Assembly (NCBI RefSeq): GCF_030272615.1
Contig: NC_081415.1
Location: 379,343,392 to 379,407,391 of the forward strand
Length of the DNA stretch: 64,000 nucleotides
Reading direction: 5' to 3'
Origin: Cryptomeria japonica
Taxonomy: Eukaryota; Streptophyta; Pinopsida; Cupressales; Cupressaceae
Every line of letters starts with the position of its first letter. Positions within the stretch are counted from its first letter, which is position 1. This document shows, in pieces, positions 22,868 to 34,101 of the stretch. Under the pieces are notes generated by a model that was given only the letters and a program-made list of their open reading frames with translations, was not told where the DNA came from and did no database searches. Position numbers and translations under genes: made by a program.

Positions 22868-23456
22868 AGCATGGTCCCACTCAAGAACCTCTGATGCTTC
22901 CCAAAATGTATGTGGATTGGAAGTGGTAGAAATGAATGCATTTGGAAGATCTTGATGTTGTGATCAAGTCCTTTGTGTATCTAAATGATCCCCAACAAGA
23001 GAACCTATAGACTCAAGTGTCTATCAAACCCAACGAGGTCTAGGTGGAGGTGGAGAATGAGGCTCCTCAAGTGCAAGTGGACCCTATAGAGGTGTAACCC
23101 TATGAGTCAGAGTTGAAGGAGTCTCATCTTTCTCCCCTTAGGGAGATGGACTAAATCCCATGTGTTGTTCCTCATCAAGGAACTATACTCTTCCTCCATA
23201 GCGTGGTCCCACTCAAGAACCTCTGATGCTTCCCAAAATGTATTTGGATCAGAAACTATAGATATGAATGCATGTGGAAGATCCTGATGCCGTGATCAAG
23301 TCCTCCGTGTATCTAAAGGATCCCTAACAAGAGAACCTATGGACTCAAGTGTCTATCAAACCCAACTAGGTCTAGGTGGAGGTGGATAATGAGGCTCCTC
23401 AAGTGCAAGTGGACCCTGTAGAGGTGTAACCCTATGAGTCAGATTTGAAGGAGTCT
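22793..23456. repeat. 332-bp tandem duplication inside copia pol
   Basis: The segment starting catctttctccccttaggg at 22,793 recurs at 23,125, and both copies end at a ggagtctcatc junction (23,124 and 23,456). The copies differ at scattered positions. It duplicates the start of RT and its upstream linker. Confidence 0.88.
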
Positions 23457-23589
23457 CATCATCTAAATCACTAGCATCACTATCCATAATGGATGAAGGT
23501 GGAGGAGGTAGAGAGGCTAAGCTAGGAGAGCTTTCCTCAAAGTGAACACTACTCTCAATAAACACCTCATGTGCCTCAGGATCCACAAT

Positions 23590-25010
23590 CTATATACCTT
23601 AACACCCTCAGGCTATCCAACAAATATTCAAGGTCGACTCTAAGGTTCCAATGCCTTGCATTTTTGCGGAGGTATGCGAGCCCATGCTAGACACCCAAAG
23701 ACCCTGAAATGTCTCACAATCAGTTTCCTACTAGCCCAAGCTTCAAAAGAAGTAATACCTTGCAAAGCTTTGTGAGGAACCCAATTCTAGATGTGTGTGG
23801 CACAACTGATAGCCTCTGCCCAAAAGGCAGGATCAAGAGAATGTGCATGTATCATACAACATACCTCTAAGTAGGAGAGGCCCACCCCACCTCTCTTTCA
23901 TTCTTAGCTGGTCTTAAGAGTCCCCGTAGGGGCAGGGCATCGCCTTCCTTGAGAACATCCTTTTCAACATAATCAACATCATCACTCGGGCCAACCAACC
24001 GGTTCAGCACTGCAGGTTCGGTATGCCTTTCATTCTTAGCTGGCTGGGTTAAATGCCCCCAAAATGAGCTATCGCTTCTGCTTCTTTGAGAGTTCTATTC
24101 TTGTGTTGTGCAACTCTGTTTTGCTATGGAGTGTATGCAAGAGAATGTTGAAGATCAATCCCCTCAAATGTACAAAAATCCTCAAGTCTTTTGTTTACAT
24201 ATTCCCTTCCATTATCTATACGAAGAATATTGACCACTTTCCCGGATTGCTTCTCCACACGAGTCTTGAAGTCCTAAAATCTATCAAATACTTCACTCTT
24301 ATGAATGAGAAAGTAGACCCAAGTGAAGCGGGAGTAGTCATCAATGAAGGTGAGGACATAGCAGGCCTTGCTAAATGAAGGTGCTGGAAATGGACTTGCT
24401 ACATTGTTGTGAACAAGTTGAAGAACTTCCAAATCTCTCCAAGCTTTCCCCTTAGAAAACTTCTCCTTGAGCTGCTTGCCCATGGAACAACCTAAACATA
24501 CACCATCTGAAAAACTGATTCAAGGTAGACCTGCGACCATGTCTTTAGTGTTGAGCTACTGAAGATAGTGGTAGTTGAGGTGACCAAACCGCTCATGCCA
24601 TAGCTTACTTTCTAAATTTGAATGAGTAAGAAAGGCCCTAGAAGGAGAACTTGGCACAAAGTGGGAGAATGAATAAAGCCTTGAGTTGTCATTGACTTGT
24701 CCCACTGCTACCAAGGCATCATCATCAAGTTCCTTTACCACAACTGAATCAGGTGTAAACTCAACCTTTTTCCCATTCCCATAGTGAGTGATTTGGTAGA
24801 TAGAGAGAAGGTTGGTAGACAAGTTAGGAATATATAGAACATTCTCAAATGTTCCATCATCCATGTCAATTGAACCTTTCCCTTCAACCTCTACTTGTGT
24901 ATCATCACCTATGTAAATGTGAGGTACCTTAGATGGCTCCAATGAAGAAAACTGCTCCTTTGTAGAACCCATGTGATAAGAGGCACACAAGTCAAGTATC
25001 CATTACTGTG
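23590..25010 (-). pseudogene. Protease and integrase of the copia element
   Basis: The protease site ILDLCASYHMGS (about 25,003-24,970) stands where copia elements have a DSGA motif, so the active site is altered. The GAG-pre-integrase block LWHERFGHLNYHYLQ follows. The integrase core shows YVLTFIDDYSRFTWVYFL and RIDNGREYVNKRLEDFC, with both Asp kept, but the catalytic Glu region reads NRVAQHKNRTLKEA with Gln where Glu is usual. A foreign segment interrupts the core near 23,880-24,065. It then continues through PAFWAEAISCATH and a CLAWARIPPQKCKALEP-like block. Several stops. Confidence 0.85.
23895..24043. repeat. 17-bp direct repeat bounding foreign sequence in integrase
   Basis: ctttcattcttagctgg occurs at 23,895-23,911 and 24,027-24,043. 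The segment in and around it does not translate as copia integrase, although the coding blocks on both sides do (AHSLDPAFW on one side, KNRTLKEAEA on the other). The inserted sequence is relatively GC-rich, with an accaaccggttc-type stretch. Confidence 0.75.
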
Positions 25011-25053
25011 AAGATCTTGTTGTAGCCACAAATGCTTGCCCTTTTCCCTTAGA

Positions 25054-26004
25054 CTATGAGGAAGAGGAAGGAGATGAATTCTTCTTTGTATAGGTGGATG
25101 GCAAGTTGTTGTTGTTTTTCAAAAGAAGATTTGTCAACTCATCAACTTGCTTGGTTTGGCATTGATGCTCATCATGACCATACTTCTTGCAATATGCACA
25201 AGTTGGTTTATCCTTCTTAGGTGGAGTTCCCTTCTTGGAAGAGGATGAGAAATTGCCTTGTGATGGAGAGGATGACTGCCCTTTTTCCTGTTGTGGCTTT
25301 GACTTAGATTGCTTCTTCTTGTTGTTGGAATCTTTGCCTTGACTCCCTTGACTCCCTTGACTCCCTTGATTAGCCACCAAAGCCTTGGACTTTGAAGACT
25401 TGAGAAACCCCATGTTCAACAACTTAGATTGTTCCAATATCAACATTTATGTGAAAGCATGAAATGAAGGCATAATATAGGAACTCCCCACTATCAAATG
25501 ATGAGTTTGGAAGCTAGACACAAATGCTGCATATTCTGGTGCAAGCTTGTCCAACAAGTTGAATATCAACTGAGCATCTTTTTTGTCAATTCCACAATCC
25601 TTAAGCTTTTCTCTTAGCTCATTTTCTTTGGTGACATAATCTTGGATTGTATCAAAACTCTTGGAGTCCAAGTTGGTGAGCTCATTGTCAATCTTGTAAT
25701 CTCTAATTTCATCAACTTGACCATACAATTTCTGAAACATATCCCAAGCCTCTTTGATTATTGTACACTTCTCAATGTAAAAAATGAGGTCATCTGATAC
25801 ATACTTATGTAAAGTTCCAAGAGCCATGCAATTCTTAGTGAGCCATTCTAACTGAGCATTAGGATCAGCCTTAGGATCAGGTGGTGCTACTATAGTTCGA
25901 TTTATGTAATGCGTGAGACCTTTTTCCATTAATTTGCTCCATACTTTAATTTTCCATGATGCATAATTATGTGGAGTTAAAGGTGGAAATTTATGAGGAC
26001 TCAT
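25054..26004 (-). pseudogene. Gag of the copia element
   Basis: Copia-type gag (UBN2 family). I choose the start MSPHKFPPLTPHNYASWKIK at 26,004 because it opens with the conserved L-x-NY-x-W block; an upstream ATG at 26,052 is open but adds only hydrophobic residues. The capsid part contains KEAWDMFQKLYGQVDEIRDY and LLDKLAPEYAAFV. After a stop at about 25,447 a Ser/Gln/Lys-rich linker leads to a single CCHC knuckle, CAYCKKYGHDEHQC, near 25,200. A GSQGSQGSQG microrepeat lies at about 25,355. Confidence 0.88.
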
Positions 26005-26995
26005 TGCAACAAAAATGAAAGAGCACAAGGAAAGAGAGGCACAATCACACAAGACACCCCCCCAAATTCACTCAATCAAAGAACCCTCCCCCAAAATGAT
26101 GATTTGGCACTTTATACTTAGTGCATGTTCAATGGGCCACTTGCAAAAAATGGCAAAGTGGACTTCTGATTTCAACTTTACAACTGCCTCAATAAGGCCA
26201 AAAGAGACTCAAACTAATAATGCAAGAGATCTAAACTAAGATCCAAGCAATTTATAAGCACCAAATAGGCCAAATAAGACCAATATCTAAAAGTAAACTT
26301 TCCACTCAAAATATCTGAAATCTAATCATAGATTATGAAAGTAGACAAAAAAATATACACTTTAAAAAAAAATGGCACCTGAAAAGGAGGTCGTATGAGC
26401 TCAAACGAAGCCTTTGAAGTTGCAAAATTGAGGAATGGACAAGTACAATTGAGAGAATCCAAAAATTCTGAAAAACTTGTGCACCAAAATCAGAAAATAA
26501 TCACACCACTGTGAAGAGCATGAACAATTAGCCCAAATAAAATAAAAAATTGCACCCAAAAGGAGCAAAATTGAGCAAGTTATGAGCCTCCAAAGTTGAC
26601 CCAAAAATCCAAACTGCTCAACGGAGAGGGGTCTAATTTTTTTTTTTAAATGCTAACTATGTGCTGCTGACTAGGCAGAAGGTACGGACCTGCAAAAAAA
26701 AAAAAAAAATCTTTTTCAAAAAAGGAAAAAAAAAATTCAATTTTTTTTTTTTGTGAGATTTGAAAATTTTGTACCGTACTGCCCGAATTGGGCAAACAAT
26801 TCCTCCAACACCAAAAATTTGATTTTCGTCAAAATAGGTCAAGTTTTTACTTGATTTTTATAGAAACAGCCTCCCAAACGCAATAGTGAGGTCGAAAATG
26901 CTCTAAGATGCCTTCAAAAAGCATTGTTCCTCAAATCCGAAAATAGAAGCCTTCCAAAATGTCTCCCAAAAACCAATCAATGAAGCCCCCCAATG
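26005..26995 (-). other. 5' leader of the copia element with poly-A/T tracts
   Basis: About 990 bases between primer site and gag, without a coding frame. It has several long A and T runs (26,633-26,647, 26,694-26,710, 26,736-26,752). Confidence 0.6.
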
Positions 26996-27007
26996 GCTCT
27001 GATACCA
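26996..27007 (-). promoter_or_regulatory. Primer-binding site of the copia element (initiator tRNA-Met type)
   Basis: Minus-strand TGGTATCAGAGC begins at the base after the LTR end. This is the standard plant copia site complementary to initiator tRNA-Met. Confidence 0.95.
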
Positions 27008-27455
27008 TGTGATATTTTGCCAAGATCAAGAGCACAATGAAAAGTATAAAAAAGAGAAAAGAATGACAAGAAGAAACTGTATTCTCATCAATATGCAAAT
27101 GATCAACTGGATTAACCAATACAATGAATATAGGCCTACTTATATAGGCAAGGCCATATGGATGTATGAGCACACAATCATGACATGTGGCTCAATGAGA
27201 AACAAGGGTAGGTAAGAAATACTAGGGGTAGGTAGGAGAAATAATATAATATTCCACAAGAGGTGGATGACCCACCGAATGTGGAGTGTAATAGCAAAAT
27301 AAGACCACAAAAGGTGGAATCTCTCCTACAAGCTATATCCCTATGTGCACACTTCCCTAAGTGTCTCAAATCCAAACTACGAAGAGATGCATAATCCTAA
27401 GTTAAATTAACTAAAGTATAATAATATCCATAATGAATATTTATTTACACCAACA
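27008..27455 (-). repeat. 5' LTR of the copia element
   Basis: Starts TGTTGGTGTAAATAAATATT and ends GGCAAAATATCACA in element direction. It has an extra copy of about 19 bp around ggggtaggtaggaga that the other LTR lacks. Confidence 0.94.
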
Positions 27456-27460
27456 AGAAT
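27456..27460. other. Target-site duplication of the copia element, right copy (AGAAT)
   Basis: Identical to 20,677-20,681; joining across the element restores continuity of Gypsy-2 gag. Confidence 0.92.
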
Positions 27461-28560
27461 TCAGAACAATCGAGACAACAAAACAAGAAACAATGTGGAT
27501 AATCCCCTTTTTGCTCTCACATAGAAAATACAAACCCTCCAGCAAAAAATACAAGATATTAAAAGAGGGACAACCAAAAATTATTCACTAGAAGATATTT
27601 GTCCATATCTATTCGATAGGAATTTGAATATGATACCCTTTCCACCTAACTGTGAAATTCTAAAATACAACAAATATAGTGGGAAAATTGACCCTCAAGA
27701 TCATGTACGGAAATTTTGCACCATGAGCATGGAGTTTTCACATAATGAGACACATCTAATGTATTTATTCCCAAGGAGTTTAAGTTGACAGGCTATGGAG
27801 TGGTTTTCATAACTACCACTAGGAATTAGATCATTTGAAGAACTTGTGAATAAATTTATCTCTATACTCATATAACATTCAACATGAGATATCCATGCTT
27901 GATTTATGCAACATAAAATACAAAAATGGAGAACCCCTTCATGATATTTTTGCAAAGATGGAGGCAGTTGTTTTCTAGATACTCTCGCCATGTACCTGAT
28001 AATGAAAAGATAGACATCTTCATTGACAATTTGAATGGTGAAATGAGTTATAGACTAAAACTGCAATGCCCTCCAAGTTTTGAAAAAATGATTGAAAATG
28101 GAATCAATATTGAAGATGCTTTGGTTAAAAGAGGAGCATTAAAACTTTATAAAGAAGGAGCCAAGTCTTCCAACAATAACAATAACAATAGTGATAAACC
28201 AAAGTTCTAGACCAGAAATAGAAACATCATCAATAATGGGGTGGTGGATGCTAACAACTTAAAACCAAAGCAACCCATCTTTAATCTATCAAGTCATACA
28301 CCAGTGGTTAACCAAGATAGCAATAAACCTAATCCTGTTTTCCTATTTTTCACATAAATTTTACTAACATTGGGGAACCACTTGAATCAGCTTTAAAAAC
28401 ACTGCTTGCAAATAAATTGATCACATTACTAGAAGTAATAGATTTTGAACCTAAAGTTAAACCAGTGTGGTGGAATGACAACCATTATTGTGATAATCAT
28501 TGAAGTAAGGGACGTCAAACAAATTATTGTCAAATTTTGAAACATGTCATTCAAGACTCA
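27461..28560 (+). pseudogene. Gag of Gypsy-2, main part
   Basis: Continues the gag cut at 20,681. Matches to Gypsy-1 gag in order: DPQDHVRKFCTMSMEFSHNE, AMEWFS-LPLGIRSFEELVN, ENPFMIFLQRWRQLFSRYSR, EMSYRLKLQCPPSFEKMIEN, and an Asn run followed by DKPKF. The zinc finger appears near 28,490-28,540 as CDNHRSKGRQTNYC with some altered residues. Multiple stops and at least three frameshifts. Confidence 0.85.
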
Positions 28561-29960
28561 ATAGACAATGAAGTAATAACGGTAGATGGGCATAAGACAA
28601 ATGAATCACACACTGTATTTAAAAATCCACTCCCAAATTATGAGAAGGGTGAAGCATCAATGACATGAGATGGAAAAGGAAAAGAAAATGTCAACTATGC
28701 TCATGCATATGACTATGTGGTTAATGTTATTGTTGTTAAAGAGAAATCACAATCAGAACCAGCACATACCATCACTAGGAGTAAAGCTAAGGTAACCTTG
28801 CTGGGTCCAATAACTAACACATCATCCACTTCTAAGCAATATAATGTAGTGGATCAACTGCAAGAGACCCCTGCACAAATATCGATAGTACACAAATATC
28901 GATAGTAGAGATTTTAACACTTTCACCAACACATAAAAAGATTTTGGAAAAAGCCCTAGCAGATACCACAGTCTCCAAAGATTTGGATGTTGATCAATTC
29001 CAAGCCAATGCCTACACCTAATAGCATGTTTCTTATCCTTCATAGGTAATGATGACATGCCCTTGCAACACCCTCATAATTCTCCCCTACATATTGAAGC
29101 CCTTATCCATAAAACACATGTTAAACGTGTCCTAATAGATGGAGGAGTTGGTCTGAATATTTGCTCATTAAGACTAGTTCATGTTTAGGATTTTCTATAG
29201 AAATAGTTGATCGTAGGAAAAATATCACCATAAAAGAATATGACGAAGAGGAGTGCTCTTCCAAAAGGAATAGTGGTGTTACCCATCAGAGTAGGACCCA
29301 TACAAAAAGGCACAATCTATCAAGTTTTGGACTTGAATTTATCTTATAATATACTTCTAGGTAGACCATGGATTCATGATATGTAGACGGTTCCATCAAC
29401 TTACCATCAGTGTGTAAAATTCCCATAATGGACAAGAAATCACCTTTTCAATAGATTCTAATCCATTTCAATATTGCAGCAATCTAAAACTAGTCTAGGA
29501 GGTTGTTGTTCCACATAACAGAGAGGCATCTTCTTCTAATTCATCGCCTAAGAGGAGTTCATATCAGTCAACTTTGGCAAGTTTTGAGAAAAATATACAA
29601 CTAAACAACAAAGGATTAGGAGAATATTCTGTACAAGATTTACTTGTCTCTCCTAGGTCTTATGGAAAACCACCAACTTCAAAGAAACAACCAGTGTCAA
29701 AACCACTCACCATATTTGATGGAGCATTTGTCAAAGGAGGAACCCTATCTAAAGAAACTGAAGGCCAAGACATTTATAGTGGCTATATAAAGATGTGTCT
29801 TAACAAGAAATCAATAATGTTAGCATACCAACAGAAAGATATGGAAAAGGATTTCACATTTTGCAGAAAATCGGGTATAAGGGCAAGGGTCCTATAGGAA
29901 AAAGGGAAGAAGGTATTCTAGAACCCAAGAAACCTCCATCTCAACATGCTAAAGACAGGT
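28561..29960 (+). pseudogene. Protease region of Gypsy-2
   Basis: Homologous to 8,098-9,447. It shows NPLPNYEKGEAS, HTITRSKAKVTLLGP, an altered active site VLIDGGVGLNIC (Ala to Val), and SYNILLGRPWIHDM. It ends near a G-patch-like remnant around 29,870. Broken by frameshifts near 29,190 and 29,330 and by several stops. Confidence 0.83.
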
Positions 29961-30840
29961 TAGGATTAGGTTTTGGACAAGAAATTCCCATTTATGAATA
30001 GCAAGAAGCAGGTTGCCAACAATTAGAAAAAGAAACAATTCGCAAACAACAGGAAGAAGAAGAAAATCCCAAGCAACAAGAGGAGAAAAATGATAGAAGA
30101 CAGGAAGACCTTGCCATAAAAAGAGAAGCGACACATAATCTTTATAGAAAAATCCTTATATTATAGGCTTCTAGTGAGACAAACTCTAATGAATGGGAGT
30201 GGGACTCGTATCATTCTAAAGAATCCTCAGAAGTATCTTGATATGCAAAAGATGTGGATGTCAATATACTTCACTCATATGAAGGACAAATGTCAGAATA
30301 TAGAACACTTGAATTAGAGTCACAATCTATCAATTTAAACTCTATCGAGGACAACTAGATACTGATTGAGACAGGGAATCCTGAGGAGAGTGACATCTTG
30401 AACTTGGAAATAATTACCGAAAACTTGGACAATTCCATCATGACTCTTAATGCCTTTGAGACTAACTAGTTAGACAATCCTTTACCTTTGGTGCATCTGG
30501 AACTTATTGATTAGGAAAACAATGGACCCATTGAACTAGATACTTTCTCAAATGAGCATGCCATAGCCCTATATCTCAATGTTGTAGAACCTATAACACC
30601 CAAAACATCTTCCACCAGTGAATTTGATAATGCTTCTTCTAGTCAAGGGGTGCTAAATCTCTCACTCGCAAAAGTAAAATAAATAAATCAAATAGCAGAT
30701 CTAATGCTGAAAACCATTTAATAGCAACATTAGATCGAGAAAAAGTAAAAAGAAAGGACATATCCGCTGGTGAAAACCTCTTTGTGGTGCCAGAGGATGG
30801 GAGATTTGACACTCTTCCCAAATATTATTAGGAGAGGTAT
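29961..30840 (+). pseudogene. Acidic linker between protease and RT of Gypsy-2
   Basis: Glu/Gln-rich to acidic sequence equivalent to 6,590-8,085, interrupted by stops. No catalytic motif. It runs into a VVNIGTTENPKILHLATSLL block that precedes RT. Confidence 0.6.
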
Positions 30841-32800
30841 TCTATATTGATTGAGCCAACAAAAGTAGTTAACATTGGTACCACAGAAAATCCCAAAATT
30901 CTACATCTAGCAACATCACTGTTAGAACAAGAGAGGAATGATTACAATGAATTACTCAAAAGAAGGAAAATAAACTTTGCCTGGTCATATGAAGACATGC
31001 TAGGGTTGAATCCATATCTCATAATGCATCACTTAAATTTTGCTCTAGGAGCCAAACTAGTAAAACAAAAACTGTGAAAGATGCATCATCACATAGCCCT
31101 CCTTGTCAAGATGTGGGGTTCATAAGACCACTCATATCCAGAATGGGTGTCAAAAATTGTTCATGTTTCCAAGTTGAATAAGAGCATTAGGGTTTGTACA
31201 TATTTTAGAGATCTAAATAAAGCATGTCCAAAGGATGACTTTCCCTTACCAATCATAGACATCATTGTAGACTTAACATCGGGACATGAAATGTTTTCTC
31301 TAATGGATGGGTTTTCAGGGTATGATCAAATCAAAATAGCATCTGAATATCAGGAGAAGACAACCTTCACATGTCCTTGGGGTAATTTTTGTTGGAACAT
31401 CATGCCTTTTGGACTGAAAAACGTAGGTACCACATACAAAAGAGATATGACGACTATTTTCCATGATATGATGCATACATACCTAGAAGATTATATACAT
31501 TACATATTACCAAAATCATATACAAGAGAAGAACATCTGGAAATTCTGGATAACTTTTTTCAAAGGTTAGAAAAATACAATTTCTGCTAAATCCAAAGAA
31601 ATGTGCCTTTGGAGTTACATCAAGAAAACTTTTGGGATACATCATTTCATCTTGAGGAATATTAGTAGATCTGGCAAAGGTGAAGGCAGTCATGAAAATG
31701 GAATCACCTAAGAATATCAGTCAGCTACATGCTCTTCAAGGAAGACTGCAGTCCATTAGAAGGTTTATTGCTCAATTGGATGATAGGTGCCATCCATTCA
31801 CTTATCTGCTGCATAAAAATGTTTCATTCAGATGGGACAACAAGTGTGAACAAGCATTTAAAAAAAAAAAAGAATATCAAATGAACCCACCTCTATTAAT
31901 GTCACCGATTGAAGGCAATCCATTGTTTCTCTATATATCAGCCACAAATGTATCATTGGAAACTCTTCTAGCACAACAAGATCATGAAGGATGAGAGCGG
32001 CTATACATTATATCAGTAGAACCTTGGTTAGTTACAAGCTCAATTACACACCTATTGAGAAAACATGTCTAGTTGTGGTGTTTGCATCCTAGAAATTGCG
32101 ATATTATATGTTAACTCATTCAGTCAAGGTGAAAGCTAAAATTGATCCATTGAAATAGCTTCTCAGCAAAGCACATTAACGGGCAAATTAGCGAAGTGGG
32201 TCATGGTCCTGAGTGAATTTGATACTGAGTATGTTGACAGAAAGGCTATTAAAGGTCAAGTGATTGTAGATCACCTGACATAAGCCCCTTTTCATGATGA
32301 TAATCCATTACACATTGAGTTTCTAGATGCAGATGTTCTTACAGTCACCAAGAAGACCTGAGAATTATATATATTTTGATGGCTCTTATACATAACATGG
32401 ATCGGAAGTGGGTATACTATTCATAACACCTCAAGGTCATACTATCCTAAAGTCATATAGATTGAGTTTTCCTTGCACCAATAACACAAAATAATATGAA
32501 GCATTGGCCACCAAAATCAAAATGGCTATAGAATGGAACATCACATAGCTACATGTTTATGGAGATTCTCAGCTGGTAATCAATCAGATTAATGATGAAT
32601 ACCAAACAAAGGATGATAAATTAATGCCTTACAAGAGTATGGTTGATTACTTCAAAAATTATTTTGTTGAAATCACTTTTACACAAATTCCAAGGATCGA
32701 CAACAAATCAATAGATGCTATGGCTATGATTGCTTCTCTCTTTCAGACAGGGGAAAATTAAGATCATTACGAATTCTTGGTGGAAGAACTATTTTACCAA
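30841..32800 (+). pseudogene. RT, RNase H and second RNase H of Gypsy-2
   Basis: RT blocks YFRDLNKACPKDDFPLPIID, MFSLMDGFSGYDQIKIA and MPFGLKNVGTTYKRDM are clear. The YVDD catalytic motif is replaced by YIHY (about 31,490-31,502), so both catalytic Asp are lost. The degenerate native RNase H (LFLYISATNVSLETLLAQ) and the second RNase H (IYFDGSYT, VYGDSQLVINQINDEYQT) follow. Many stops and frameshifts. Confidence 0.88.
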
Positions 32801-32929
32801 GCCCTTGACTCTCTTGATACCCAAATCATTTGCCACCTTGTCGAACCTAATTCCTCCTGTTATGGTCAAATTTATACTTACTTGAAAGATAATACCCTTC
32901 CACCTTTCTTATCAAGGAATCAAAAGTGA

Positions 32930-34101
32930 AAGTTCATTCACCTATTCACTTGTTTCACCATCATCGCTGACACACTTTATCAACGAGGTCTGGATGGTAC
33001 TCTCCTTAGGTGCCTTGAACATGAAGAATCTAAGAAGGCCTTAAACAAAGTCCATAAAGGTATTTGTAGAACTCATTCAAGTGGTCTTACTCTCACCAAT
33101 AAACTCATACAATTGGGCTATTATTAGCTTGCCATGGAAAAAGACTCCTTCTAGTATTCTAAGAAATGTAAACAATGTCAAATTCACAACAACCTCATAC
33201 ATGCACCAGCCTAGGAGTTGCATCCTCTTGCAAATTCATGGCCTTTTTCTCAGTGGGGTCTTGATCTAGTGGGAAAAATTCATCCTCCTTCTTCCAATGG
33301 ACATAAGTTCATCTTGAAAACTAGAGAATACTTCACAAAGTGGATTGAAGAGGTGCCTCTCATGACAGTCACAGAGAAATAGATTGCTTCTTTTATATTT
33401 GTTGCTATGGCATCCCCATCCCTATCATTATTGACAATGGATGACCATTCAAAAATCAATATGTACAAGAAGTTTGTAAAATATTTCAGATCAAACACAG
33501 ATTCTCAATGCCATATTACCCTTAGGGAAATGGTCAAGCTAAAGCATCCAATAAAAGTATCCTGAAAATTCTGAAAAAGACAGTCAATGAAGCTGGTAGA
33601 GGCTGGCATGTTCAGTTGAATCCTGCTTTGTTGGCTTACTGCAATAGTATCTGTACACCTGCTGGGGCAACACCATATTGTCTTGTTTATAGATATGAGA
33701 CAATCTTTCCCATTGAAGTAGAAATAAAATCTTTGCGAGTGTCACTCAAAGGAATCATTCCAGATGAGGAACAATGAGTATCTAGGTTGCAAGAATTGGA
33801 GTTGTTACAAGAGGGGTGCTATAATGCTAATGATTACCTGAGAGCATATCAACAGAGAGTTTCAAGGAGATACAATCACCAGGTGAAGCCTAGGGCATTT
33901 CAAGTTGGAGATCTAGTGTTAAAGAAAAATCCACGCAACCAACAGGATCATGAAAAAAGGGGTAAATTTGAACCAAATTGGCTGGGTCCTTTTGTTGTGG
34001 TAGTTGCATATGGGTCCGGTGCTTATAAATTATCAACACCAAAAGGAGAATTATTCAAAGATCCCATCAATAGTATTCATTTGAAAAAATTCTATGTTTG
34101 A
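32930..34101 (+). pseudogene. Integrase of Gypsy-2
   Basis: The N-terminal zinc-binding region is degraded. The core shows SQWGLDLVGKIHPPSSNGHK; the second Asp region is frameshifted around 33,400-33,450. The C-terminal part from 33,787 is open: LQELELLQEGCYNANDYLRA, GKFEPNWLGPFVVVVAYGSG and the natural end SIHLKKFYV, ending at 34,101. Same end position as in Gypsy-1. Confidence 0.86.

Larger units (their letters stand above)
20682..27455 (-). mobile_element. Full-length Ty1/copia LTR retrotransposon nested in Gypsy-2 gag
   Basis: Both LTRs (430 and 448 bp), an exact 5-bp target duplication, an initiator-Met-type primer site and a PPT are visible. Minus-strand coding order is gag, protease, integrase, RT, RNase H, the copia order. 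The LTRs are nearly identical apart from a duplication of about 19 bp in the 5' LTR, so this is one of the younger insertions here. Internal damage includes scattered stops, a 332-bp tandem duplication and a foreign segment in integrase. Confidence 0.93.

Noticed and set aside
26633-26752. Long A/T runs as a LINE or processed-gene poly-A tail
   Set aside because: Several runs in both directions inside the copia leader, with no flanking target duplication.
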